Assembly: GCF_018069895.1 (NCBI RefSeq)
Contig: NZ_JAGQDH010000005.1
Coordinates: 62,001-126,000 of the forward strand
Direction of reading: 5' to 3'
From: Roseovarius autotrophicus
Lineage (GTDB): Bacteria > Pseudomonadota > Alphaproteobacteria > Rhodobacterales > Rhodobacteraceae
Length of the DNA stretch: 64,000 nucleotides
Below the pieces are notes generated by a model that had not been told where the DNA came from, did no database searches, and saw only the letters and a list, made by a program, of their open reading frames with translations. Below are positions 17,760 through 25,899 of the stretch, in pieces. Position numbers and translations under genes: made by a program. The number at the start of each line of letters is the position of its first letter. Within the stretch, counting starts at the first letter, position 1.

Positions 17760-18323
17760 ATGCGCTATCAAATCAGCGGAAAGCAGATCGATATCGGCGA
17801 GGCCCTGCAAACCCATGTCAAGGATCAGCTTGGCATCGTCGTGGCAAAATACGCCGAGCGCCCGACCGCCGCGCAAGTCACCTTTTCCAGGAGCGCGAGC
17901 GAATTCTCATGCGAGGCGGTCGTGCATCTTTCCACCGGGCTGACGGCGCAGGCGCGCGCCAAGGCCCACGAGATCTACGCCGCCTTCGATGCCTGTGCCG
18001 AGAAGATGGAAAAGCAGCTTCGCCGCTATAAGCGCCGCCTCAAGGACCATCACCGCGACCGCGCAGAGCCGGTTGAACTCTTTGGCGCATCCTCCTATAT
18101 CCTCGCCGCGAGTGAAGAAGACACAGATTCGGAGCCCGACAGCCTGCAACCAATCATCGTCGCCGAGATCGAGACAAGGATTCCTTCGCTCTCGGTCGGA
18201 GAGGCGGTAATGCAGATGGAGTTGGCAGGCGCACCCGTTCTGGTGTTTCGCAAGGAAGGCAAGGAAACGGTCAATGTCGTGTATCGCCGCGAAGACGGCA
18301 ATATCGGCTGGATTGACCCCTGA
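17760..18323 (+). CDS. hpf: Ribosome hibernation promoting factor, long form
   Basis: A 187-residue protein that binds the small ribosomal subunit in stationary phase. The N-terminal S30AE domain (MRYQISGKQIDIG, then AKAHEIYAAFDACAEKMEKQ) blocks the decoding site. A C-terminal extension of about 55 residues with SLSVGEAVMQMELAG and FRKEGKETVNVVYRR is the dimerisation domain of long HPF, which alone drives 100S ribosome formation. ATG at 17760 has GAAGGAGG 5 bases upstream; the in-frame start at 17703 lacks this. It precedes ptsN, the standard order. Confidence 0.95.
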   Translation: MRYQISGKQIDIGEALQTHVKDQLGIVVAKYAERPTAAQVTFSRSASEFSCEAVVHLSTGLTAQARAKAHEIYAAFDACAEKMEKQLRRYKRRLKDHHRDRAEPVELFGASSYILAASEEDTDSEPDSLQPIIVAEIETRIPSLSVGEAVMQMELAGAPVLVFRKEGKETVNVVYRREDGNIGWIDP

Positions 18324-18331
18324 TCGGAGGT

Positions 18332-18351
18332 GACCGGCGCGCGCGCCGGTC
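18332..18351. repeat. 20-bp palindrome between hpf and ptsN
   Basis: A perfect palindrome of two 10-base arms without a spacer, very GC-rich, starting 8 bases after the hpf stop. There is no T-run after it, so it may be a weak attenuator, an mRNA-stabilising element or an operator rather than a true terminator. Confidence 0.5.
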
Positions 18352-18366
18352 AAGACGACACAGCAA

Positions 18367-18831
18367 ATGGATTTGACCATGCTCCTCAAACCCGAGGCGG
18401 TGCGTGCCTTGTCCGGCGTCACCAGCAAGAAACGCCTGATGAACGAGCTGGGCGCGCTCGTGGAAGCGGCCTATGACGTGCCGCATTCCGCAGCCGTCGA
18501 GGCCCTGCTTGAACGCGAAAGCCTGGGGCCGACGGGTGTGGGGCATGGCGTCGCCCTGCCCCATGCTCGGCTTGACGGGCTTGAGCAGGTGGTGGGCGTT
18601 CTGGTCGTGCTCGACAAGCCGATCGAGTTCGAGGCGGTGGACCGTCAGCCGGTTGATATCGCCTTTGGCCTCTTTGCCCCGCTCGATGCCGGGGTTGAGC
18701 ATCTCAAGGCTTTGGCGCTGGTCTCGCGCACCCTGCGCGAGCCGTCGCTTTGTGCCAAGCTTCGCGCCAACAGTGATTCGGCCACGCTCTACACCATCGT
18801 GACCGCAGCGCAGGCGGCACAGGCCGCCTGA
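18367..18831 (+). CDS. ptsN: Nitrogen-PTS enzyme IIA (PtsN, EIIA-Ntr)
   Basis: A 154-residue cytoplasmic phosphocarrier of the PTS-Ntr regulatory chain. The active-site His66 lies in GVALPHARL, the family signature, and DKPIEFEAVDRQPVDIAF and HLKALALVSRTLRE match the rest of the fold. It receives phosphate from NPr and regulates potassium transport and other targets in relatives. It follows hpf with a 43-base gap that holds the palindrome. No ptsP or ptsO is in the window. Confidence 0.95.
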   Translation: MDLTMLLKPEAVRALSGVTSKKRLMNELGALVEAAYDVPHSAAVEALLERESLGPTGVGHGVALPHARLDGLEQVVGVLVVLDKPIEFEAVDRQPVDIAFGLFAPLDAGVEHLKALALVSRTLREPSLCAKLRANSDSATLYTIVTAAQAAQAA

Positions 18832-18837
18832 CCAGAT

Positions 18838-20265
18838 TCAGCGCCAGTTGCGAAATCCGAACAGCAGATAATCGCGCAGATAGACCGCGCGCGTCATCTG
18901 CTCGATTTCGTCATCGTAGATCGCAGCCAGATCGAACGGCTGTTGCGCCGGGGGCTTTGGCGGTGCGGGCGGTTTGGCATAGCCCGCCTGCTGCGCCAGT
19001 GCCCCGAGCCACGGGCCCATCTCGTTTTCGCGCAGGATCACGTCAGGTGCGCCAAACTGCGCCATACCTTCAATGAGCGCCGCCTGTGTCGCCCAATGCG
19101 CATCGACCCGCAGCGCCGTCTGCCCCGCCAGATTGGCCTTGAGAAACGTCAGAAAGGCCACGAAGGCCGCCCGGTGCGCCGCCAGATCATAACCCTCGTC
19201 CGGCCAGCCCCCGGGAATCGGCAGCTTGTAGGCCTGCCGCAGCGTGCGCCGGATGTCACGGTAACAGCCCGGCCCCTTGATCAGAACCTTGTCGCAGAAC
19301 GCCGCATGGGCGCGTGCGACCGGGTGGCGTAGAACGGTAAAGCGGCGATGCCCCGGCTTGCGCCGCATCCATTGTCGCAACGCGCCCTGGTTGAGCTTGG
19401 TGGGCAAGGTGTTCTCCGGCACACCATCAAGCGCCGCCAGCCAGGCGCGCACCTCGGCTTCCGGCCCCGAGCGCACCGGCATGTAGAGCAACGGCGCGCG
19501 CGCGGCAGCGACGAAACCCGGCACCATCGCGCCGCGCCTTGGCTCGAAATTCGGGCTGCGCGAGAGGTCGAGCCTGTCCTGCCGCGTCAGCGCCCGCGCC
19601 ATCGCCTCGAAATTCTCGACCTTGCTTTCCAACGGCTCGGGATTCTGCGGCTTGAGCGAAGCGTCAAGCGACTCTAGCCGCGCCTCGCAGCCCAGATAGC
19701 GCGCCATCCCGTTCATGACCTCAACGCTTTGCAGATCATCGTAATGGACATAGAACGCCGTCTGCCCGCAGGTCTGAAGCCGGTTCAGCAAAAGCAGTTG
19801 AAACGCCTGCAACGCGGCCAGGTGGGTTTCGAACTCGGTTTCGTCAAAGATCACCGTGCTGTCGCGCCGCCGCTTGACGTTGGTCAGCTTCCATTGCCCG
19901 GTCGCCTGCGCGATCTTCCAGGAAACATAGCTGTCGATCGGATTGCGCGTCAGCACGATCTTGGCGCAGCGCGGATCGTCGATCACCAGATCGAGCACGC
20001 GCGGATCGTGATCGTGGAAATAGCGAAACCCGCCGATGCCCGCCGTCTGCGCCTTGATCGCCCCGATAAGGCGCGCGGGATCCTCGTCACGCTGCGCCTG
20101 CGTCAGACCAAGGATTTCGGTGCGGTTGGGGTAGCCGATGAAATGCGGGTTGAACGCCTCGCCATGACATGTGATCCCGCCAAAGGCATTGAGGTTGGTT
20201 TCCAGAAAATTGGACCCCGTGCGCATTTCCGCGAAGATCACGAAATAATCGAACCGTGACTCCAT
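18838..20265 (-). CDS. Tandem sulfotransferase-domain protein (NodH-like)
   Basis: A 475-residue cytoplasmic protein. The N-terminal half starts with FVIFAEMRTGSNFLETNL, a PAPS 5'-phosphosulfate-binding loop of the Stf0/NodH type, and has IVLTRNPIDSYVSWKIA near residue 130 for the 3'-phosphate site. The C-terminal half, from about residue 255, has its own LLYMPVRSG start and FTVLRHPVARAHAAFCDKV near 325, a second 3'-phosphate-site motif of the Sulfotransfer_2 type. It thus looks like two sulfotransferase domains in one chain; the second lacks a clear P-loop and may not be active. It follows the GT14 gene by 5 bases, so the acceptor is probably a glycan. Confidence 0.75.
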   Translation of the reverse strand: MESRFDYFVIFAEMRTGSNFLETNLNAFGGITCHGEAFNPHFIGYPNRTEILGLTQAQRDEDPARLIGAIKAQTAGIGGFRYFHDHDPRVLDLVIDDPRCAKIVLTRNPIDSYVSWKIAQATGQWKLTNVKRRRDSTVIFDETEFETHLAALQAFQLLLLNRLQTCGQTAFYVHYDDLQSVEVMNGMARYLGCEARLESLDASLKPQNPEPLESKVENFEAMARALTRQDRLDLSRSPNFEPRRGAMVPGFVAAARAPLLYMPVRSGPEAEVRAWLAALDGVPENTLPTKLNQGALRQWMRRKPGHRRFTVLRHPVARAHAAFCDKVLIKGPGCYRDIRRTLRQAYKLPIPGGWPDEGYDLAAHRAAFVAFLTFLKANLAGQTALRVDAHWATQAALIEGMAQFGAPDVILRENEMGPWLGALAQQAGYAKPPAPPKPPAQQPFDLAAIYDDEIEQMTRAVYLRDYLLFGFRNWR

Positions 20266-20270
20266 GCCGC

Positions 20271-21971
20271 CTACCGCACCAGATACGGCTTGCGCTGGCC
20301 GTCGGATGGATGGTGCAATCCCGCCTCGGCGCTGAAATCACCCATCAGATAGGGGTGCATCCCCTGGTTCTTGAGGACCTGGAGAAACTGGCCAAATCCG
20401 GTCAGATCAGTCATGCGCGGCACCTCGGCAAGGCCGCGCGGATTGGCCTTGCCGATCTCGTCGATGATCGCCTGCAAGGGCTCCATCGGCGATTCGATGA
20501 ATTCCGCCATGGTCCAGATCCGCACTTTTGCCCGCACCCATTGCGACCGCAGCACCTTGAGATGCTGCGCCTCGATCTGTTGCAGACGCGCCGCCTCGCA
20601 CCGGATATCGGCAAAATTTGCATTGGACTGAAACAGCGGCACGGCCCATGCTCCGGAGATCACCGAGATCTGCGCGTTCGGATCCTTCACGATGTCCCAT
20701 TCCACCGCCTGAAACATATCCTTGGGGCCAAGCTGAAAGCATTGCCGTTCGCCGCGCGTGTTCCAGATCAGGCTGGCGAGAAAGGCGCGCGGGTTGTAGT
20801 CACGCAGCGCCGCGCTATCGGAAAGCGCGCCGGCCATGATGGTCTGGCCATCGGCGAACTCGACTCGCTCGGGCGCGAAGATATGGCCATGAACGCGCAT
20901 CGCGGTCATCCGCGCCAGCCACGACTCGAAGTTCTCGAACAGATCGCTGAACCCCTCGAAAACGGAATAGGGCGCACAGGTCAGCCCATTCTCGCGCCCC
21001 TCCACCGGAAAACGGCTCTGCATGTAGAGGCCCGGCCGCCCGCACGTGCGCCGTTCGACCGCCTTGGCAAAGATGCGGTCGATCTTGCCGGGGTTCGGCT
21101 CGGTCCGCTTCATCGCCCCCGCCTGATCGGTCAGGAACGCCTCGTAAAGCCGGTTGGCATGGGGCCAGATCTTGCGCGCAACAAAACAATCCGACCGCCG
21201 CAAAAGCTGAAGATGGTCGTCGTAGAAGATATGCGGCTTGCCCTGATAGTCGAATTTCGACAGCGTCAGCGACCGGCTCTCTATCTGGCGGGAATATTGC
21301 CGGGCGAGCGTCTGGAAATAGCTCTCGTCAGGGATCCAGACCTTCGAGAAATACCGCTCGTAGGTGGCGCGCTCGGGATCTTGGAGAATCGCGGAAAGGG
21401 TTTGACGCGTCAGGCACCACCACTGGCTTCCCATATGGGGCAGGATGCCGTTCGGCATGCGCCGCCGAAGCCGCACAAGCCGTTGCAGCGCCACGTATTT
21501 GTCAAAGAGAAAGCGATGCTTGCGCCAGGAGAACGGAAATCGCAGGGTAAAGCGTTCCTGATCCAGCCCGCCGATTGTCCAGGGCACGTCGGCGGTGGTC
21601 GCGCTCTCGATGAAATCGGTATGCGGGCGCGCAGCGAGATAGTCGATCAATTCCTGCACCGGGCGCAGCGGCAGGCACGACCCGGAGGCGAGATAGACGT
21701 GGCGCACCTCTGGGAACTCGCGCAGCATGATCTCGGAGGCGTTCTGCGTCGCCGCCACAAGCCCCCACATTCCCCACTCGCAGCGGTGCCGTTTGGCAAA
21801 GCGCAGGTCAGGCAGGTCCGACAGCGATCTGACAAAGGCGTCATACGCCTTTCGCGGCACCGCGCGATCCACATGAATCACCAGCGGGCACCCCGAGGCC
21901 GCCCAATGCCGCGCCACCTGTTCGGCCCTGCCAAAGGCGGTGTGAACCAGCATGACGATGCCAAGGCTCAT
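20271..21971 (-). CDS. Core-2/I-branching-type glycosyltransferase (DUF5928-like)
   Basis: A 566-residue protein. The N-terminal 300 residues match the GT14 core-2/I-branching N-acetylglucosaminyltransferase fold: IVMLVHTAFGRAEQVARHW, HVYLASGSCLPLRPVQEL, GSQWWCLTRQTL and the acidic VWIPDESYFQTLA. The C-terminal 260 residues have no fold I recognise beyond the DUF5928 region seen in Rhodobacterales homologues. No signal peptide or membrane helix is visible. It lies 19 bases after the GT2 gene and 5 bases before the sulfotransferase, so the three probably build or decorate one surface glycan. Confidence 0.75.
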   Translation of the reverse strand: MSLGIVMLVHTAFGRAEQVARHWAASGCPLVIHVDRAVPRKAYDAFVRSLSDLPDLRFAKRHRCEWGMWGLVAATQNASEIMLREFPEVRHVYLASGSCLPLRPVQELIDYLAARPHTDFIESATTADVPWTIGGLDQERFTLRFPFSWRKHRFLFDKYVALQRLVRLRRRMPNGILPHMGSQWWCLTRQTLSAILQDPERATYERYFSKVWIPDESYFQTLARQYSRQIESRSLTLSKFDYQGKPHIFYDDHLQLLRRSDCFVARKIWPHANRLYEAFLTDQAGAMKRTEPNPGKIDRIFAKAVERRTCGRPGLYMQSRFPVEGRENGLTCAPYSVFEGFSDLFENFESWLARMTAMRVHGHIFAPERVEFADGQTIMAGALSDSAALRDYNPRAFLASLIWNTRGERQCFQLGPKDMFQAVEWDIVKDPNAQISVISGAWAVPLFQSNANFADIRCEAARLQQIEAQHLKVLRSQWVRAKVRIWTMAEFIESPMEPLQAIIDEIGKANPRGLAEVPRMTDLTGFGQFLQVLKNQGMHPYLMGDFSAEAGLHHPSDGQRKPYLVR

Positions 21972-21990
21972 GTCCGCGCCGCTCCCCGCC

Positions 21991-23034
21991 TCAGGCCCAG
22001 TTGCCCTTGGACATCAGGCCAAGGATCTCTAATTGCCGCCAGTTTATATATTTTTCCGACCATTTGCACCAAAGTTCGGGATTGTCGCGCGCATGGGCAG
22101 CATAGGCCCTGTATTCGACGCTGCCCGCATAATGCTGTCGGCGGATCAACTCCTCCTCCGCCTTGGCGGTGAACCTGTCTAGAAACTTGGCATGGAGCAG
22201 AATGCCGCTTGCCCTCTCGCCGCCCCACTCGTCGTAGGTCAGGTTAAGACCCCGTGGCAACAGCATATGGGTCGAGCTGTCATAGGCATAGCGCCGGTCC
22301 CATCGCACCAGCGGTGTCTTGTTCAGCGCGGGCGCCTTCTTCGGGTTGTCGGCGAAAAACACCCGCGCACGCGGCCCGCCCTGGATCCAGAGATTGCCAT
22401 AAAGCCTGTTCTTCCTGATCATGTAATTGCCGGGATCGAACCAGGCGGCAATCTCAAGCGGATCCTGCCCGGCGCGATAGGGCGCCGCATCGATGCGCCC
22501 CTTGGGATACATGTCGAGCAGCATCGCGCCAAAGCTCCTGACGGCGCTACTATCGAGCCAGTCGGTCAGCGCGCGGATGGGGCGCGTGTCGCAGAACGGG
22601 TAGATGAAGAACTCGTCTGGATCGACCACCAGCGTCCAGTGCCCGTGCCCGTATCGCCCCTGCAACCAGTTGAGCCAGTCCACGCCGAAACGCGCCCGCT
22701 TGTAACTTGCCTTGGTGGTCCAGAGCGAGACATCGGGTTGACGCGCAAGATAGTCGGTGCCGCCATCGCTGCTGTCATTGTCCACGATCAGGAAATGCCC
22801 GATGCCAAGGTCGCGGTAATACTGAAGGAAATAGGGCAGGCGCACATACTCGTCGCGCAATGTCGAGAACAGCAGCACATCGCCGGGCCGGATGTCGCCC
22901 GTGCGGTCTGCCACCGGGCGCAGTGAGAAATGCTTGCGAAACGCGCGAACCTTGGCCCGTTTGCGCCGAAGCCGCATCCGGTATGACTGCCAAATTCCCA
23001 CCCTGCTCCGCCTCCGCGCAATTTTCTGCGCCAC
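21991..23034 (-). CDS. Family-2-like glycosyltransferase (Glyco_tranf_2_4)
   Basis: A protein of up to 347 residues. LLFSTLRDEYVRLPYFLQYY, FLIVDNDSSDGGTDYL and the acidic WTLVVDPDEFFIYP motif identify a glycosyltransferase of the Glyco_tranf_2_4 group with a GT-A fold; DPDEF would bind the metal and sugar nucleotide. The first 30 residues are strongly basic. The start is uncertain: GTG at 23034 has no good ribosome site, while a GTG at 23001 has GGAG five bases upstream and an ATG lies at 22977. It begins the three-gene cluster with the GT14 protein and sulfotransferase. Confidence 0.75.
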   Translation of the reverse strand: MAQKIARRRSRVGIWQSYRMRLRRKRAKVRAFRKHFSLRPVADRTGDIRPGDVLLFSTLRDEYVRLPYFLQYYRDLGIGHFLIVDNDSSDGGTDYLARQPDVSLWTTKASYKRARFGVDWLNWLQGRYGHGHWTLVVDPDEFFIYPFCDTRPIRALTDWLDSSAVRSFGAMLLDMYPKGRIDAAPYRAGQDPLEIAAWFDPGNYMIRKNRLYGNLWIQGGPRARVFFADNPKKAPALNKTPLVRWDRRYAYDSSTHMLLPRGLNLTYDEWGGERASGILLHAKFLDRFTAKAEEELIRRQHYAGSVEYRAYAAHARDNPELWCKWSEKYINWRQLEILGLMSKGNWA

Positions 23035-23129
23035 ACACTATTCGAGACAGGTTAATACAACCCTCATCCCGAACAAATCATTAAGATTCATGGAATTGTT
23101 ACGTGTAACGCAACAATCGGACAAGCCCC

Positions 23130-23681
23130 TCACTTAGGCGAGCGTTTCGCCAGGATCCGCTGCAAGGTTCGCCGATGCATGTTGAGCCGCCGCGCCGTCT
23201 CGGACACGTTGCGATCGCAAAGCTCATAGACCCGCTGGATATGCTCCCACCGCACCCGATCCGCGCTCATCGGATTTTCGGGCGGCGGCGGCAGGTCGGA
23301 GCCATTCGATAAAAGCGCATTGGTGATATCCATGGCGTCGGCGGGCTTGGACAGGTAATCCGTCGCCCCGATCTTGACTGCCGCGACCGCCGTGGCGATC
23401 GCCCCATAGCCGGTGAGCACGACGATGCGGGCGTCGGGGCGCTTGTCGCGGATCGCCTCGACCACGTCGAGCCCGTTGCCATCCTCCAACCGCAGATCAC
23501 AGACCGCATAGGCGGGTGGGCGAGCCGTCGCAATCGCGCGTCCGGCGGCCACCGATCCCGCAGTCTCGACCTCAAAGCCCCGCTTCTCCATCGCCTTGGC
23601 CAACCGTTTCAGAAAAGCCTCGTCGTCATCGACCAGCAGAAGCGACTTGTCCTCGCCGATATCGAGCGGTTCCTCGGTCAT
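23130..23681 (-). CDS. regA: Redox response regulator RegA/PrrA/ActR
   Basis: A 183-residue response regulator that controls photosynthesis, respiration, carbon and nitrogen genes in response to RegB. The receiver domain has LLVDDDEAFL (acidic pocket), Asp62 in VCDLRLEDGNG as phosphoacceptor, VVLTGYG and the Lys in YLSKPADA. A short proline-rich linker leads to a Fis-type helix-turn-helix, ETARRLNMHRRTLQRIL, the near-invariant DNA-binding end of this family. ATG at 23681 has GGGGAGG upstream and gives the usual length. It lies 73 bases after senC, with regB divergent. Confidence 0.97.
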   Translation of the reverse strand: MTEEPLDIGEDKSLLLVDDDEAFLKRLAKAMEKRGFEVETAGSVAAGRAIATARPPAYAVCDLRLEDGNGLDVVEAIRDKRPDARIVVLTGYGAIATAVAAVKIGATDYLSKPADAMDITNALLSNGSDLPPPPENPMSADRVRWEHIQRVYELCDRNVSETARRLNMHRRTLQRILAKRSPK

Positions 23682-23754
23682 CGCGGACCTCCCCTTGCGC
23701 GTATCCGTGCCAAAGGTTCTAGCCCTTTGATTTTCCCGCGTCAAAACAATCACG

Positions 23755-24387
23755 TCACTTGGCGGCGTCAAGATAACACTGCACCCGCTCCGCCACCTGT
23801 TCCGGCGTCTCATCGCGGCGGAAAAACTCGACAAAGCCGTGTTCGGGCAACGTCAGATAGCTCATCGTCGTATGATCCACGAGATAAAAGTCGCCCTCGC
23901 CCTGCTTGGGGTCGTGCGCCTTGAAATAGGTGCGATAGGCGCGACTTGCGGCGCGCACCTGCTCTTCGCTGCCGGTCAGGCCAAGCATCCGCGGGTGCAG
24001 GTAACCGGTCCATTCCGCCAGCACCTCGGGTGTGTCGCGCTGTGGGTCGATCGAGATGAAGACCGGCTTCACGATCCGGCCCTTGTCTTCCAGAAGATCG
24101 ACCGCCTCGGCATTGCGCGCGGCATCCATCGGGCAGACGTCGGGACAAAAGGTATAACCGAAATAGATCAGCGTCGGCTGGTCGATGACCTGCGCGTCGG
24201 TTACGGTCTCGCCAGTCTCGCTGATAAGCTCGAACGACCCGCCGATCTGCGCGCTTCCCCCGGCCACGCTCGAAGCGCGGCATTGGGCAAAGCGATCCTC
24301 GGGCGCGCGGCTTATGGTCATTGCATAGGTCGCGCCAAGAACGGCAACAACGATCACGGCTGCGGCTATGGCGAACATCCGGGTCAT
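23755..24387 (-). CDS. senC: SCO1/SenC family copper chaperone (PrrC)
   Basis: A 210-residue membrane-anchored thioredoxin-fold protein needed for copper delivery to cytochrome c oxidase. A membrane helix covers about residues 4-23. FGYTFCPDVCP carries the copper-binding Cys81 and Cys85 and LVDHTTMSYL the third ligand His. ISIDPQRDTPE is a further family signature. In R. sphaeroides the homologue PrrC links oxidase activity to PrrB signalling. ATG at 24387 was chosen because the anchor starts there. It is divergent from regB with 84 bases between the starts. Confidence 0.95.
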   Translation of the reverse strand: MTRMFAIAAAVIVVAVLGATYAMTISRAPEDRFAQCRASSVAGGSAQIGGSFELISETGETVTDAQVIDQPTLIYFGYTFCPDVCPMDAARNAEAVDLLEDKGRIVKPVFISIDPQRDTPEVLAEWTGYLHPRMLGLTGSEEQVRAASRAYRTYFKAHDPKQGEGDFYLVDHTTMSYLTLPEHGFVEFFRRDETPEQVAERVQCYLDAAK

Positions 24388-24471
24388 CGGAATGGCTTGC
24401 CTCCCCTCGGTCTGAGTGCAAGCTGTATGTAACACCTCCTGCTCCAGACACAACGGGACCAAGGCGCGCCG

Positions 24472-25824
24472 ATGACCGATATTTCCCCCGATCCGATCAC
24501 GCCCAGCGTCAATACGCAGCTGATCCGGCTCAGAACCCTCATTCTGTTGCGCTGGTGGGCCATCGCCGGACAGGCCAGCGCGCTTCTGGCCGCAGATCGG
24601 ATCTACAAGCTCGACCTTGAAATCGGGCTTTGTTTTCTGGTGATCGGCGTTTCGGTCGCCTCGAACCTTGTCGCCAGTTTCGTCTTTTCCGAAACCAAGC
24701 GCCTGTCCGAGCAAGACGCACTTCTGGTGGTGCTGTTCGACATGCTGCAACTGGGGCTTCTACTGTATCTGACCGGCGGGATGCACAATCCGTTCTCGAT
24801 CCTCATCGTCGGGCCGGTCACGGTTTCGGCATCGGCGCTCTCGGGGCGGGCGACGCTTTTCCTCGGGGTCGTGGCAATCATAATCGTGACGCTGCTGATG
24901 CAATTCTACCTGCCGCTGCGCACCGAGGACGGATTCATTCTTCAGGTTCCCGACATATTCCGCTTTGGCAACTGGGTGGCCATCGTCATTGCGGTGGTGT
25001 TTCTCGGGGTCTATTCCCGCAGGATCGTGCAGGAAATACGCGCCATGTCTGACGCGCTCCAGGCCACGCAGATGGCCCTCGCGCGCGAGCAGAAACTGAC
25101 CGATCTGGGCGGCGTGGTGGCGGCAGCGGCGCATGAGCTGGGCACGCCGCTCGCCACAATCAAGCTGACCAGCGCCGAACTGGCCGAGGAACTGGCCGAC
25201 CGCCCCGACCTGCGCGAGGATGCGCTCCTGATCCGGGCGCAGGCGGATCGCTGCCGCGATATCCTGCGCTCCATGGGCCGCGCCGGAAAGGACGATCTGC
25301 ACTTGCGCCGCGCGCCGCTGACCGCGCTGGTGGAGGAAGCTGCCGAGCCGCATATCGGGCGCGGCAAGGACATCCGCTTCGATCACGGCGGCAAGGCCGA
25401 TCCGATGACGCAGCCCACCGTGCTGCGCCGTCCCGAGATCATCCACGGGCTGCGCAACCTCGTGCAGAACGCCGTCGATTTCGCATGCACGACCGTCTCG
25501 GTCGAGACCCGCTGGACCAAGGACCACATCACGCTGCGGATCATGGATGACGGGCGCGGCTTTCCCCCCGACATGATCGGGCGCATCGGTGAACCGTTCA
25601 TCCGCCGCCGCGCGCCCGCCCCCGATTCGCGACGGCCAGGCTACGAGGGGATGGGGCTTGGCCTGTTCATCGCCAAGACGCTTCTGGAACGGTCGGGGGC
25701 CAATCTGACCTTTGCCAACGGGGCAGATACTGTCGGTGCACTGGTCGAGGTGAGCTGGCCGCGCGCGGTGCTGGAGGTGTCCGATATCCCCAGCCTTGGC
25801 GAGAACCGTCCGATTTCCGGGTAA
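24472..25824 (+). CDS. regB: Redox sensor histidine kinase RegB/PrrB
   Basis: A 450-residue membrane sensor kinase. Five to six hydrophobic helices occupy residues 20-183. GGMHNPF at 102-108 is the conserved segment implicated in ubiquinone sensing. The H-box AAAAHELGTPLATIKL has His221, and Cys261 in QADRCRDIL is the redox-active cysteine known in R. capsulatus RegB. The ATPase end has NLVQNAVDFA, DDGRGFP and GMGLGLFIAKTLLERSG. Conserved placement with senC and regA makes the assignment firm. Confidence 0.97.
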   Translation: MTDISPDPITPSVNTQLIRLRTLILLRWWAIAGQASALLAADRIYKLDLEIGLCFLVIGVSVASNLVASFVFSETKRLSEQDALLVVLFDMLQLGLLLYLTGGMHNPFSILIVGPVTVSASALSGRATLFLGVVAIIIVTLLMQFYLPLRTEDGFILQVPDIFRFGNWVAIVIAVVFLGVYSRRIVQEIRAMSDALQATQMALAREQKLTDLGGVVAAAAHELGTPLATIKLTSAELAEELADRPDLREDALLIRAQADRCRDILRSMGRAGKDDLHLRRAPLTALVEEAAEPHIGRGKDIRFDHGGKADPMTQPTVLRRPEIIHGLRNLVQNAVDFACTTVSVETRWTKDHITLRIMDDGRGFPPDMIGRIGEPFIRRRAPAPDSRRPGYEGMGLGLFIAKTLLERSGANLTFANGADTVGALVEVSWPRAVLEVSDIPSLGENRPISG

Positions 25825-25899
25825 ACCGCCCGGACGACGTTAATCGCCCCTTAACCACTTTACCCCACGCTAACGGGCGGACAGAGGTGGAGAGGCAGA

